The notes beneath the pieces were generated by a model. It was not told where the DNA came from, made no database searches, and saw only the letters and a list, made by a program, of their open reading frames with translations. A program made the translations under genes and the position numbers. From positions 1 to 45,915 of the forward strand of contig JAIRRJ010000055.1 in assembly GCA_031256035.1 (NCBI GenBank): a DNA stretch of 45,915 nucleotides, read 5' to 3'. Below are positions 33,732 to 42,645 of this stretch, one piece after another (the first letter of the stretch is position 1; the number at the start of each line of letters is the position of its first letter). This DNA is from Treponema sp. GTDB lineage: Bacteria > Spirochaetota > Spirochaetia > Treponematales > Breznakiellaceae.

Positions 33732-35009
33732 ATGAAGAAATTATTGGCTGTTGCGATTATCGGAATAATGTGCGTCTTCGCGGCTTTTGGGCAAAACGCG
33801 GTAGAACTGGATGCCGCCATACAGCGGGTGGGCAAGGATATAAGCCTTAAACTGGCTATGGGGCCGCGTGTGGCTCTCTTAAGTTTAAGTTCTCCCTCCA
33901 CTGACCTTTCCTCATACTTCCTTAAGGATTTGGCTCTTAACCTTGAGGGCAAAAGAAGCTCAAGAGTGATACCCCGGCAGGAAATAGACCGCGCCCTCAC
34001 ATCGGCGAACCTCAGGTCATCCGGCCCGATAACAGTCGTACAAGCCAGGCAGGTTGGCAGAACATTAAACGCGCAGTTCGCCGTAACCGGCTCAGTAGAG
34101 AAAACCGGCGCCAATTACCGCATCACCGTTTGGCTGATAAGCCTTATTGACAATTCTGTTTTTGAAATATCTCCCGTAAACGTCAGGGACAGCGGGCAAA
34201 TCCGGCAGTTGCTCGGTATTATACCGGAAGCCCCCTCTCCGGCTCCTGAAGCCGCCCCTGCACCGGCAGCGCCGTCCCCTGTGAAAACCGCCAATGATCA
34301 TTATGAGAAAGGCAAAGCGTTTTATGACCGTAACGATTTCGACAACGCCATTGTTGAGTTCGGCCATGCGGTCAGGTTGGATAACAATCACGTCAACGCT
34401 TACTTTTTCCGGGGCAATTCGCACATCAGAAAAGGAGAATATGATCAGGCAATTGCCGATTACACTCAGGCAATCAGGATCGTGCCCGAATTCGACGGCG
34501 CCTATCACAACCGCGGTCTTGCGTACAGCAGAAAAGACGACTATGACAGAGCCATTGCCGATTACACTCAGGCAATCAAACTCGATCCGGATTATTCCCA
34601 TGCATACTTTGGCAGAGGGAATGTATACAGGGCAAAGCGCGAATATGACAACTCCATAGCCGATTATAATGAGGCAATCAGACTCGATCCTGCTTACGCC
34701 TTTGCATACAACAACCGGGGTTGTTCGTTTGATGATAAAAAGGACTATGACCGGGCTATTGCCGATTATACCGAGTCAATCAGAATCATTCCCAATTCCA
34801 CCATGTCTTACGTAAACCGGGCAAGTACTTACAATAACGGCAAGAAAGACTATGACCGGGCATTAGCCGATTATAATGAGGCAATCAGGATCGATCCCAA
34901 TTACGCCATGGCATATCACAACCGGGGCATTGTGTACGATAACAAAGGGGACAAGGCAAAAGCTGACGCTGACAAAGCAAAGGCTCGGGAACTGGGGTAT
35001 ACGCCTTAG
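33732..35009 (+). CDS. Exported TPR-repeat protein, 425 aa
   Basis: A signal peptide (MKKLLAVAIIGIMCVFAAFG) is followed by a domain of about 150 residues (VALLSLSSPSTDLSSYFLKD, VTGSVEKTGANYRITVWLI) resembling the CsgG/LpoB-like periplasmic fold. Next comes a Pro/Ala-rich linker (EAPSPAPEAAPAPAAPSP), then about seven TPR units of 34 residues (DYDRAIADYTQAIKLDPDY and relatives). Such proteins assemble envelope complexes, often with lipoproteins. It is monocistronic and is followed directly by one of the ~75-bp inverted repeats. Confidence 0.9.
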   Translation: MKKLLAVAIIGIMCVFAAFGQNAVELDAAIQRVGKDISLKLAMGPRVALLSLSSPSTDLSSYFLKDLALNLEGKRSSRVIPRQEIDRALTSANLRSSGPITVVQARQVGRTLNAQFAVTGSVEKTGANYRITVWLISLIDNSVFEISPVNVRDSGQIRQLLGIIPEAPSPAPEAAPAPAAPSPVKTANDHYEKGKAFYDRNDFDNAIVEFGHAVRLDNNHVNAYFFRGNSHIRKGEYDQAIADYTQAIRIVPEFDGAYHNRGLAYSRKDDYDRAIADYTQAIKLDPDYSHAYFGRGNVYRAKREYDNSIADYNEAIRLDPAYAFAYNNRGCSFDDKKDYDRAIADYTESIRIIPNSTMSYVNRASTYNNGKKDYDRALADYNEAIRIDPNYAMAYHNRGIVYDNKGDKAKADADKAKARELGYTP

Positions 35010-35010
35010 G

Positions 35011-35098
35011 CTAAATTTGCTCTGCAGAATACCGTAATATGTTCAGTGGCGGCTGCGCACAACCCTGCAGGAGCTAGACGGCTTTGGGTTTTAATTTT
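35011..35098 (+). repeat. Left arm of a ~75-bp inverted repeat
   Basis: The stretch CTAAATTTGCTCTGCAGAAT to GCTTTGGGTTTTAATTT starts three bases after the TPR gene's stop. It is matched in reverse complement at 37371-37443 with about ten bases extra (GCACAACCCT). See the findings. Confidence 0.85.
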
Positions 35099-35118
35099 AC
35101 TCTATAATTAATTTGCTA

Positions 35119-36363
35119 TCACTTGCGGCAATAATAGCCAATACCAGTATCCGGAAAAGTGCGTCCCAAACGTTCTCTGTCTTTTATCATATCGTAATAT
35201 GAATATGAGTCATAACTGCTATATAAATGCGCATTAACATAACAGTTCGTATTTAGATCGAAAATCCCGCCGGTGAGTATTTCGGTATTTTGGTTTCTAT
35301 AAACAATGTGGACAAAATGAGGATTATTTGTCGGGAGTATATCAATCAGATAATCCAACTCTCCTGTAACGGTATCAATGAAGTAAGGTTTAAGCTCCCA
35401 TTCTTTTTTTGTTTCGTTATATAAACCCTCCGCACGCGCATAAGGTTCGTCTTTTCTGGAATAAAACGTCAGCCAGTACCTTCTGTCGCCTATTTCAAGC
35501 GGCGCGTTTAAAAACACACTCGGATCACGATGAAAAGGCCTTACCCAATCCTGAAGCAACAGTGTAAATTTTGGACTAAAATCATTTAATGCCTCACTGA
35601 AATCCGGATCGGCATAGTGCTCTTTTCGGTATTGTTCGTAATCGATCCGTATATTCTCGATAGTTTGGTATGAGGTTCGCGAGATGCCCGCAGTCAAACT
35701 AATTCCCCGCTCTGCAAAATACTCGTTAAGTATACGGACGGCAAGCCCGGAATTGTTTCCCGCAACCCGTTTTACGCTTCCATTATCCATGAATCTATAC
35801 AAATATTTATCAACAAGAAGATAATCGCCTATTACTTCAGTGCTAGACAGAAGATAATTTTCTCTTTCGGGGATTATTGTTTTCCCTGTTACAAGATTAA
35901 CTAAACGGTATTTATGATATGTTTCAGTATAAAACCCTGTTGGTGGTGATCCTGGAACCGGGAGGGGTATAAAACCTATTTGAAACTTGGTTCTTGAGTA
36001 TCCTTTTCTCAATATTGCCACTGTATTTTTTCCGTTTTCCGATGCGATTAAATAGATGTAGTGAAATTGAGGCGTTTGAACAACATTTTCATCTTTATCT
36101 ATTATTATAGTTCGCCATGTATCCCTCTCGGTTACTTCTGCAAAATTACCGACAAACGGATAGGCGATATCGTATTTTGCCTCAATTACAATTTCCTCGG
36201 TATCTTCGTCAAGATAGCCCCATATACGATCGCCTTCTGGATTTAATTTTACGAAGGGAATTAAATTTCTACCGGCATTTGTCATTTCTGTGCTTTCAGT
36301 TCGACAAGCCGCCCAAAAAATCAAACAGAAGATAACAATTAATGCCCCAATTTGATATTTCAT
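35119..36363 (-). CDS. WG-repeat-like lipoprotein, 414 aa
   Basis: The lipobox is FWAACRT after a hydrophobic signal. The next segment, LNPEGDRIWGYLDEDTEEIV then EAKYDIAYPFVGNFAEV, is a WG-type beta repeat, in which a tyrosine/tryptophan-glycine pair recurs every 30-40 residues. The rest is acidic and aromatic with no known domain. The gene is AT-rich relative to its flanks and is encoded with the 293-aa gene seven bases upstream. Both lie between the inverted repeats. Confidence 0.8.
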   Translation of the reverse strand: MKYQIGALIVIFCLIFWAACRTESTEMTNAGRNLIPFVKLNPEGDRIWGYLDEDTEEIVIEAKYDIAYPFVGNFAEVTERDTWRTIIIDKDENVVQTPQFHYIYLIASENGKNTVAILRKGYSRTKFQIGFIPLPVPGSPPTGFYTETYHKYRLVNLVTGKTIIPERENYLLSSTEVIGDYLLVDKYLYRFMDNGSVKRVAGNNSGLAVRILNEYFAERGISLTAGISRTSYQTIENIRIDYEQYRKEHYADPDFSEALNDFSPKFTLLLQDWVRPFHRDPSVFLNAPLEIGDRRYWLTFYSRKDEPYARAEGLYNETKKEWELKPYFIDTVTGELDYLIDILPTNNPHFVHIVYRNQNTEILTGGIFDLNTNCYVNAHLYSSYDSYSYYDMIKDRERLGRTFPDTGIGYYCRK

Positions 36364-36370
36364 TGTTTTA

Positions 36371-37252
36371 CTATAAATATATTGCTACTTTTCGTCGTTC
36401 CAATTTAAGTATTGATTCCAGTAAGTATTCTTCTTTCCTTGTGAATTTATTCATTACTTCCTGATTTGAATACTTTCCTTCATAATTGGGATCATAATAT
36501 CTACGCATAAAACTTTTCCAACGATGAGTTTTAAACGCAAAATTATATTTTGCAAACAAAATATTTCGTATAATTGCCAACTCCTCTATTGTTCTCTTTT
36601 CCAAGATGCTCCAACTTAACCCATTAATGTTTTCATGAACTGTTTTCACAAATGCGGTTAAATATATATCGATTATTTCCTGTTCGGGAATATTCAAAAA
36701 TCTCATCGACCTGTTGTTATCAAGATCAACAGTGATGCTTCCATCCTGATGATAACGTACGTTTTGTGATTTATAACTAATGGGTTGATCGCCAGAACTA
36801 TTATAACTGCATCCTTCAACAGTAACCAGCCTTTTATTTTGATCAGTTATATATCTAATTTCAAGACCCTGAGGTCCCAAAAAACCACCATTTTCCATCC
36901 TGTTCCAATGATGTGGGAGATGATCGTGCTCAATATACCACTCATTAAGACTATAGCCAGTTTCATCATCATGTCTTTCTTCGTGCAGCCACCACTCTTT
37001 ATAATTGGAAATCCTTGACAATATAGTACAAGTGGAAATTTCATTTTTACGCATGTTGCTAATTGCACCTCCCCATATTTTCATAGTTGAGTATAAAGGG
37101 TTATTAACCATGAAAAAATTTCTGCTTATACCTCCGTCCCAGGATACTAATTCTATTGTATTAAATCCAAATGATTCATATTCAATATAATTTTGCGCAG
37201 ATAAATAGTGGGAAATTACTATGACAAGAAAAACCATAATTTTATACTTCAT
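36371..37252 (-). CDS. Secreted protein with C-terminal YARHD domain, 293 aa
   Basis: I start at the ATG at 37252, which follows GGAGG; 17 codons further upstream have no ribosome site. A signal peptide (MKYKIMVFLVIVISHYLSA) precedes a beta-rich middle part. The last 60 residues (ELAIIRNILFAKYNFAFKTH, RRYYDPNYEGKYSNQEV) match the YARHD domain, which is found at the end of many exported bacterial proteins and whose role is unknown. It is co-transcribed with the WG-repeat-like lipoprotein. Confidence 0.8.
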   Translation of the reverse strand: MKYKIMVFLVIVISHYLSAQNYIEYESFGFNTIELVSWDGGISRNFFMVNNPLYSTMKIWGGAISNMRKNEISTCTILSRISNYKEWWLHEERHDDETGYSLNEWYIEHDHLPHHWNRMENGGFLGPQGLEIRYITDQNKRLVTVEGCSYNSSGDQPISYKSQNVRYHQDGSITVDLDNNRSMRFLNIPEQEIIDIYLTAFVKTVHENINGLSWSILEKRTIEELAIIRNILFAKYNFAFKTHRWKSFMRRYYDPNYEGKYSNQEVMNKFTRKEEYLLESILKLERRKVAIYL

Positions 37253-37370
37253 CTTTTCCTCCACAGATAGTAAATATATTAACTTATGAAGAAAAAAAGT
37301 CAATTATCATTTGAATATTTTTACAAATAATTCACGCCACAAACAATGGCATATAACTCACGACTAGGAA

Positions 37371-37443
37371 TAAAATCCAAAGCCGTCTAGCTCCTGTAAG
37401 CAGCCGCCACGGAACATATTACGATATTCTGTGGAGCAAGTTT
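37371..37443 (-). repeat. Right arm of the ~75-bp inverted repeat
   Basis: Read on the minus strand it begins TAAACTTGCTCCACAGAATA and ends GCTTTGGATTTTATT, matching 35011-35098 closely. It directly follows the stop codon of the DUF4469 remnant. Confidence 0.85.
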
Positions 37444-37447
37444 ACCC

Positions 37448-37834
37448 CTAACACCTTACCGTAAAGCCGCTTTCGATTGTACGGGGGCTTTTCAGGTCTT
37501 TGCCGCCGATGGTGAACTGGGTCTTTATCTCGATGCGGTATTCTCCCGGAGGGAGCGCCGGGACAATGCCGCCGACACGCTTGCTTGTGTTTGCCATATA
37601 GCCGCGTTTGAGCTTATAGTGTTTGCCGTCATCTGTTGATACAAAGTAGACCCCGCATTCAGGATTATCCCCTTTTATTTTGATCTTGCTGCCGCGGAGC
37701 GTAAAAAGGCCGCCCGGCGTTACCGTTGTGTTCTCGGTGCCGGAATCACCGTCTAAAAAACGGCTGATCATAGCGCGGTTATCCCACTATCTTAAACAGA
37801 ATGTTTCCGCCAGATTGAGCTTTCCTTCTGCCAT
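37448..37834 (-). pseudogene. Truncated, frameshifted DUF4469-type protein
   Basis: The open segment after ATG 37771 (FLDGDSGTENTTVTPGGLFT, LRGSKIKIKGDNPECGVYFV, VPALPPGEYRIEIKTQF) is a clear DUF4469 domain, an Ig-like module normally at the C-terminus of a longer protein. Upstream, one frame holds DNRA in front of MISRF and a second holds GGNILFKIVG, separated by one extra base near 37790. An ATG at 37834 begins MAEGKLN. Most of the expected N-terminal partner is missing. This is the remnant of a longer gene. Confidence 0.65.
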
Positions 37835-37861
37835 ATCCTTATCTTTACAAAATCAACAACC

Positions 37862-37963
37862 CCGCCCTGAAGGGACGGGGTATGTTGTTCTCATAAGGTA
37901 TTTGTATTCGGGGTTTAATACCTTTTTTAAGCGCCCTAAAGGGCGGGGTATTAAACCCCTCAA
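37862..37963. repeat. Palindromic CCCCGCCC elements
   Basis: ACCCCGCCCTGAAGGGACGGGGT is a hairpin near 37860-37882. GGTTTAATACC and GGTATTAAACC enclose the internal hairpin CGCCCTAAAGGGCG (37914-37958). They lie in the leader side of the LPP20-like gene, just before its promoter. Confidence 0.75.
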
Positions 37964-37988
37964 CACGAATAAAAAAACAGTCTACAAT
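37960..37988 (+). promoter_or_regulatory. Promoter of the LPP20-like gene, predicted leaderless start
   Basis: TCAACA (37960-37965), 17 bases, TACAAT (37983-37988). The ATG at 37996 is seven bases after the -10 box and has no Shine-Dalgarno sequence. Confidence 0.5.
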
Positions 37989-37995
37989 TGAGTCC

Positions 37996-39222
37996 ATGAA
38001 GTATCAGCAATTTTTCCTTTCGGTTGCTCTCATCGCAATAACTGTTATCTGCCTGTCATGCGCTTCGTCCGTAAAAACGCCGGAAACCGAGGCAGAGGTA
38101 AGCTTCCTTCCCCTGAATGCCGGCTGGTATCAGTATGATTTTGAACGGACTTTCAAAGGTATTGAGGACGAGTATAATTTCGCCAAAGCTACCGGAATGA
38201 AAATGGTACAGGAACTCACTTGGAAATATACCGGGGTAGTCTGCCGTTTTGAAGAAGGCGTTCTTTTCGATCCGGTAACGGGAATTGAACTTTCTATAGA
38301 CAGCGAGGGCATGATAAGCTGTGCGGAAAATATTTCCATCAAGGGGAAACTGGAAAACAACGGACGTTTCTTTTGGAGCGGCCTTAAAGAAGAACACGGA
38401 AGATTGAACAGTATCTTTGTTAAAGGGGACTTAAGCCCTCTGCCGCCTTCTGTCAGAGGAGGAGGAGAATTTGACGGGGTTTACCGCTTGATCGATACGG
38501 GAACGGGCAGGGAGATGCTGACAAAAATATCAGGGGGATTTTACACATGGCATTATCTTGACGGGAAGGAAGCCGGATTTACCCCCTGGCCAACTCTGAT
38601 ACGCCCCGATGGTTCTTTTACTTTTAGCATGGATCTGACCACGGTAATGGAAATGGGTGAAATGCAAAAAATGAACTATTCTACCGGTTTTACCTCAAAC
38701 GGGAAGGTTGTTCCGGGACAGGGAATCTCCATAGAGGAAATCTCACGAAGCGCAGGAATGGGGCAGAATCAGAGTGGCGGGCCGCAAATATACGCCGGCA
38801 CTGCAATCCGTTCGGGGGAATATCCCAACGATGCAATCCCCGCTGACATCGAAAATCTGGTACGAGCCGGCAGGGCGGCTGTAAAGATCGAACCGAAACC
38901 CAATCCCGCCCAATATCCTTCATGGTACTTAAGGCCTCCGGTAAAATCCGGATTTCTCTATGCTTCGGGGGAAAAAACCTTTGCAGTAAAAGAAACTGCC
39001 TTTGCCATGGCGGAAGCTGCCGCCGCCGCGAACATTGCCGAGACTCTATGGGTAAGAATTGAAAGTTCAATATTGGATAATTCAGTAAACGGGGAAACTC
39101 GTGTTGACGAACGCATCAAAACCGAAACTTTGCAGCGGCTTGATTACCGGATTGTTGAAAGGCACTACAACGATGTAACCCATACCGCCTTCGTACTGGC
39201 AGAACTGTCCGTTGATCAATAA
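37996..39222 (+). CDS. LPP20-like lipoprotein, 408 aa
   Basis: The lipobox is ICLSCASS. The C-terminal 110 residues (PAQYPSWYLRPPVKSGFLYA, EKTFAVKETAFAMAEAAAAA) resemble the LPP20-type lipoprotein domain, in which PxWyxxPP precedes a GxG and alanine-rich helix. The middle is beta-rich and Gly-containing. At 38434-38472 a repeat-like hairpin encodes LSPLPPSVRGGGEF in frame. The gene has its own promoter and is followed 66 bases later by the P83/100 homologue. Confidence 0.75.
   Translation: MKYQQFFLSVALIAITVICLSCASSVKTPETEAEVSFLPLNAGWYQYDFERTFKGIEDEYNFAKATGMKMVQELTWKYTGVVCRFEEGVLFDPVTGIELSIDSEGMISCAENISIKGKLENNGRFFWSGLKEEHGRLNSIFVKGDLSPLPPSVRGGGEFDGVYRLIDTGTGREMLTKISGGFYTWHYLDGKEAGFTPWPTLIRPDGSFTFSMDLTTVMEMGEMQKMNYSTGFTSNGKVVPGQGISIEEISRSAGMGQNQSGGPQIYAGTAIRSGEYPNDAIPADIENLVRAGRAAVKIEPKPNPAQYPSWYLRPPVKSGFLYASGEKTFAVKETAFAMAEAAAAANIAETLWVRIESSILDNSVNGETRVDERIKTETLQRLDYRIVERHYNDVTHTAFVLAELSVDQ
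38437..38459 (+). repeat. In-frame hairpin repeat in the LPP20-like gene
   Basis: CCTCTG (38437-38442) pairs with CAGAGG (38454-38459) around CCGCCTTCTGT, encoding a proline/glycine stretch (SPLPPSVRGGG) that looks inserted. Confidence 0.5.
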
Positions 39223-39288
39223 TTCAACGAAGACAAAGGCTTCGCTTCCCTTTTTCCCTTTTTTGAATTAGAATATGATGAGGAGTAA

Positions 39289-40872
39289 ATGATGCCGAAA
39301 GCCGCTTTTTTATACCGGGCGCTGTTTGCCGCGGTCATTATTGCAGGAGTTGTCCCTGTTCATGCTCAGGTAGATCAGGGGGAACTTCAGCAGAACCTTC
39401 CGCCCATTACCTTCCTTAACTATGAAGGGCCTCATGCGCGGATTGATACAAGGGAACAGATACGCCAAATCGGTGTGGTTTTGGGGCGGGATATAGCAAA
39501 CGGTGAGGCTCGTATGGCCTCTGTTTTAGCGGGCATGACCGTTGAGCAAAGGCGGCAGTATTCGTACAAGCTCGAGGCGGGCGCGAAAAACCGTTATTAT
39601 GTCAGTCATTCAATTTCAGGCGCGGATGGCAGGAAGCTGGACTCCGATATTTTCGGTCTCGGCATAGATGTCGGCGTGGATCATATCCGTAACCTGCGCA
39701 CGATTATTCAGGGTTATTTGCAGGCGGCATACAGCTACACTGCGCAGGATGCGTCCCTGTTAGCGGAATATATCACCATCTACAATGCAGTATATCGCGG
39801 CAACTGGGATTATTTTACCAGCCGATACAAAACTCAAGTTATCGAAAATATCACAAGAGAAAAGGCTGGGCTTTCAATCCGCTATGACGAATGGCCGGGA
39901 AGAACCCTGATAGTTATTCCCCTCGGTATTGGGGGTTTAAGTTCTGTTGATACTTCTGCAATATCTGATGAGCGGGTTATCGAAGAGATGCGCAAAGAGG
40001 ACGACCGCGGCATTGAACAGCGCCGCGATATGGTTGACCTAAAGGAACGCGAAGCGGATCAGGCTGAACAGAGGGCAAGGACAGAACGCGAAGCCATAAG
40101 GGACGAAGAGCAAAGGAACACACAGGAAAGGCAGGAGATAGCTCAGGAAAGGCAGAGGACGCAGGAAGACCGGGATGCCGGAAGAATAACGCAGGATGAA
40201 GCGCGGCAGAGGGAGCAGGACCTTGCCAAAAGAGAAGATGCGGCAGATCGAAGAGAGCAGGACACTGACAGACGCCGTGATGATGCGCAGAGCTTAGAAG
40301 ATTTTGCCGAAAAGAAAACCGAAGAAGCCCAGCAGGATCGCAGGGATATAGCTGAAGATCAGCAGGCAGCCCTCATCGATGACGGTCAGGGCGGAATAAT
40401 CGGCATAATGATAGAGAAAAGAGATTCCTACATGGGCAGGCTTGTCCGGCTGGGTACGGACGGAAAAGAAATCAGGCGCTCTCCGCTGGATACCGTCCAT
40501 GTGCGCACCATTACCCTGATTGGCGGAAAGATACTCGCTATTGCCGGTGAGAACAGAGGCAACGGAGCAGTCCGCCTTATCGATATAAACAGGAGCAACC
40601 TTGAAATCGCGAAACAGGGAGACGATGACCTCTTGCCGGGAAGCCTGTTATGGGTAAACGGCAATGATCTTTATGCAATCACGGTTGATCTTGCCTCCAA
40701 CGCCTGCTATCTTGGCCGCTTTAACACCAATCTGGCTCTACAGGCGAAATCCAAGGTTCAGATACATGCTCAAAGCTCTGTAACAATCCAGGAAGGGCGG
40801 CTGCTCACCCAGCGCGAAGACGGCTCCGTATTGATACTGAACCCTGCGGATTTGACGGAGGTCAGGAATTAG
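39289..40872 (+). CDS. P83/100-family protein
   Basis: Homologue of the Borrelia P83/100 antigen, a spirochaete-specific exported protein. The 527 residues comprise a signal peptide (about 1-26), an N-terminal domain (TFLNYEGPHARIDTREQIRQ, YYVSHSISGADGRKLDSDIF), then a long acidic/basic coiled coil with many Glu, Arg and Gln from about 230 to 360 (QEIAQERQRTQEDRDAG), and a C-terminal beta-rich domain. A ribosome site (GAGGAG) lies before two consecutive ATGs at 39289 and 39292; the second is an equally good start. The function of this family is not known; it localises to the periplasmic space. Confidence 0.92.
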   Translation: MMPKAAFLYRALFAAVIIAGVVPVHAQVDQGELQQNLPPITFLNYEGPHARIDTREQIRQIGVVLGRDIANGEARMASVLAGMTVEQRRQYSYKLEAGAKNRYYVSHSISGADGRKLDSDIFGLGIDVGVDHIRNLRTIIQGYLQAAYSYTAQDASLLAEYITIYNAVYRGNWDYFTSRYKTQVIENITREKAGLSIRYDEWPGRTLIVIPLGIGGLSSVDTSAISDERVIEEMRKEDDRGIEQRRDMVDLKEREADQAEQRARTEREAIRDEEQRNTQERQEIAQERQRTQEDRDAGRITQDEARQREQDLAKREDAADRREQDTDRRRDDAQSLEDFAEKKTEEAQQDRRDIAEDQQAALIDDGQGGIIGIMIEKRDSYMGRLVRLGTDGKEIRRSPLDTVHVRTITLIGGKILAIAGENRGNGAVRLIDINRSNLEIAKQGDDDLLPGSLLWVNGNDLYAITVDLASNACYLGRFNTNLALQAKSKVQIHAQSSVTIQEGRLLTQREDGSVLILNPADLTEVRN

Positions 40873-41463
40873 TTACGAATAAATATGTTCAAGGCCGTGG
40901 AGCAGTTCCATGGCCTTTTCTTTACAGCCTCCGCAGACTGTGCCGATCTTGGTCGCCTGTTGAAGCTGTTCCCATGTACGGGAGCCGTTATGGAAAGCGT
41001 TCTCAATATCCTTGTCCGTAACGCCCAGACAGTTGCAGATAACGACAGCCTCTTCTTTTAACATGCCCTGCCTGCCTGTCTTTGCAAGATGATCGTCGAT
41101 TGCGGCGCGAAGGGCTTTATCGCCCAAGACGGAACAATGCACCTTAAAGCTGGGAAGCCCGCCAAGTTTTGCGACAAGGTCTTCAGGCCGTATTTTATAG
41201 GCGTCTTCGATCTTCATTCCCTTTATGGTTTCAGAGAGCATACTGGTAGATGCAATGGCGCTTGCACAGCCGTATGTTTTCCAGCGCACATCGGTAATAA
41301 CATCATCGTTTATTTTGAGGAGCATCAGCATCTGATCCCCGCATTTGATGTTCCCCGTCTGCCCTCTCGCATTAGCGGCAAATTCCGCTTCATCACCCAG
41401 CAGCACATTCTGCGGGTTTGTAAAATGTTCTTTTACTGTATCCGAATATAACCAGTCAGGCAT
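40873..41463 (-). CDS. nifU: NifU-like Fe-S scaffold protein, IscU plus BFD-like domains
   Basis: Scaffold for Fe-S cluster assembly. The first 125 residues are IscU-like with the cluster-binding cysteines in IKCGDQ, YGCASAIAS and VHCSVLGDKA. The last 60 carry a BFD-like [2Fe-2S] motif (VICNCLGVTDKDIE, TVCGGCKEK). The C-terminal NifU domain is absent, so it is the short two-domain form. GGAGAG precedes the ATG. It directly follows the cysteine desulfurase gene, its sulfur donor. Its stop abuts the stop of the convergent P83 gene. Confidence 0.9.
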   Translation of the reverse strand: MPDWLYSDTVKEHFTNPQNVLLGDEAEFAANARGQTGNIKCGDQMLMLLKINDDVITDVRWKTYGCASAIASTSMLSETIKGMKIEDAYKIRPEDLVAKLGGLPSFKVHCSVLGDKALRAAIDDHLAKTGRQGMLKEEAVVICNCLGVTDKDIENAFHNGSRTWEQLQQATKIGTVCGGCKEKAMELLHGLEHIYS

Positions 41464-41475
41464 AATTCTCTCCTT

Positions 41476-42645
41476 TTATGTTGTTAATGTTGACATCGCC
41501 CTTAACTTTGCGATAATCGGCGGAAGCGTCTCTATTATATAATCGATATCCTCTGCTGTATTCCCCCACCCCAAGCTGAAACGGATCGAGCCGTGGGCAA
41601 GCTCAGGGCCAAGGCCGATTGCCATAAGCACGTGGGATGGCTCAAGGCTTCCCGAAGCGCATGCTGAGCCTGTGCTTGCTTCAATCCCCTGCATATCCAT
41701 AGAAAGGAGGATCGCCTCCCCTTCCGCGCCGGGGAAGGAAACATTAAGGGTATTGGGCAGCGTATCCTTTGGATGGCCGTTTATTTTAACATTCGGTATA
41801 GCTTTTAGAAGCCCCTCGCGCAACCTGTCCCGCAGGGCGGAAATAACATTGCCGTACTCTTCAATTTCACTGACGGCAATCTCCGCCGCTTTGCCGAAAC
41901 CAAGGATGCCGGTGTTGTTGTACGTCCCAGCACGCAGGCCGCCTTCCTGATGTCCCCCAAGGATCAGGGGGAAAAGAGGAGCGCCTTTTTTTACATAGAG
42001 CGCGCCCACGCCCTTTGGACCGTAAATCTTGTGAGCTGACAATGTAAGGTAATCCACCCCCAGATCTTCCGCGTTTAGCGGCATCTTCCCGGCAGCCTGC
42101 ACCGCGTCTGTGTGCATATAGGCGCCCGACTCCTTTACAAGTGATGCAATCTCTTTTATGTCCTGCACAGTGCCTATTTCATTGTTAGCCGCCATCACAG
42201 AAACAAAAAGAGGTTTTTCAGCAATGGCTTTTTTAAGCTCGTCAATTTTGAGTTTGCCGTATTCGTCCACAGGCAGAATTGTTACGTTGAACCCTTGTTT
42301 TTTTAAGTTCAGCGCGGAATTCAGCACGCAAGGATGTTCAATGGCGGAGATGATAAACCCGTTGCGGCCTTTTTCTTTGGCAAGGCGGCGCATTGTCCTG
42401 AACACCGTATTATTCGCTTCCGAACCGCCGGAAGTGAAGATGATTGCCCCATTTGCCGCTGCCGCAAGCCTCGCAACCGCATCCCGCGCCTGCTCTACTT
42501 TTGTATGAGCAAGCCTGCCCGAAGCGTGCATACTGGAAGCATTCCCGAATATTTCTAAATCTTCTGTAACGGCGGCTTTTACTTCCGGCCTCAGTGGAGT
42601 TGTGGCATTATAATCTATGTAAACTTTCTTTGTGTTTTCGATCAT
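41476..42645 (-). CDS. nifS: Cysteine desulfurase, NifS/IscS type
   Basis: PLP enzyme that takes sulfur from cysteine for Fe-S clusters. The 389-aa protein has YIDYNATTPLRPEV, SGGSEANNTVFRT, the PLP lysine in TLSAHKIYGPKGVGAL and the active-site cysteine in STGSACASGSLEP. Its ATG at 42645 overlaps the adhE stop by one base (TGATG), so the two are coupled. The nifU-like gene follows after 12 bases. The trio links fermentation to cluster supply, which is interesting because the AdhE iron-type domain and clostridial-like enzymes need metal. Confidence 0.93.
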   Translation of the reverse strand: MIENTKKVYIDYNATTPLRPEVKAAVTEDLEIFGNASSMHASGRLAHTKVEQARDAVARLAAAANGAIIFTSGGSEANNTVFRTMRRLAKEKGRNGFIISAIEHPCVLNSALNLKKQGFNVTILPVDEYGKLKIDELKKAIAEKPLFVSVMAANNEIGTVQDIKEIASLVKESGAYMHTDAVQAAGKMPLNAEDLGVDYLTLSAHKIYGPKGVGALYVKKGAPLFPLILGGHQEGGLRAGTYNNTGILGFGKAAEIAVSEIEEYGNVISALRDRLREGLLKAIPNVKINGHPKDTLPNTLNVSFPGAEGEAILLSMDMQGIEASTGSACASGSLEPSHVLMAIGLGPELAHGSIRFSLGWGNTAEDIDYIIETLPPIIAKLRAMSTLTT

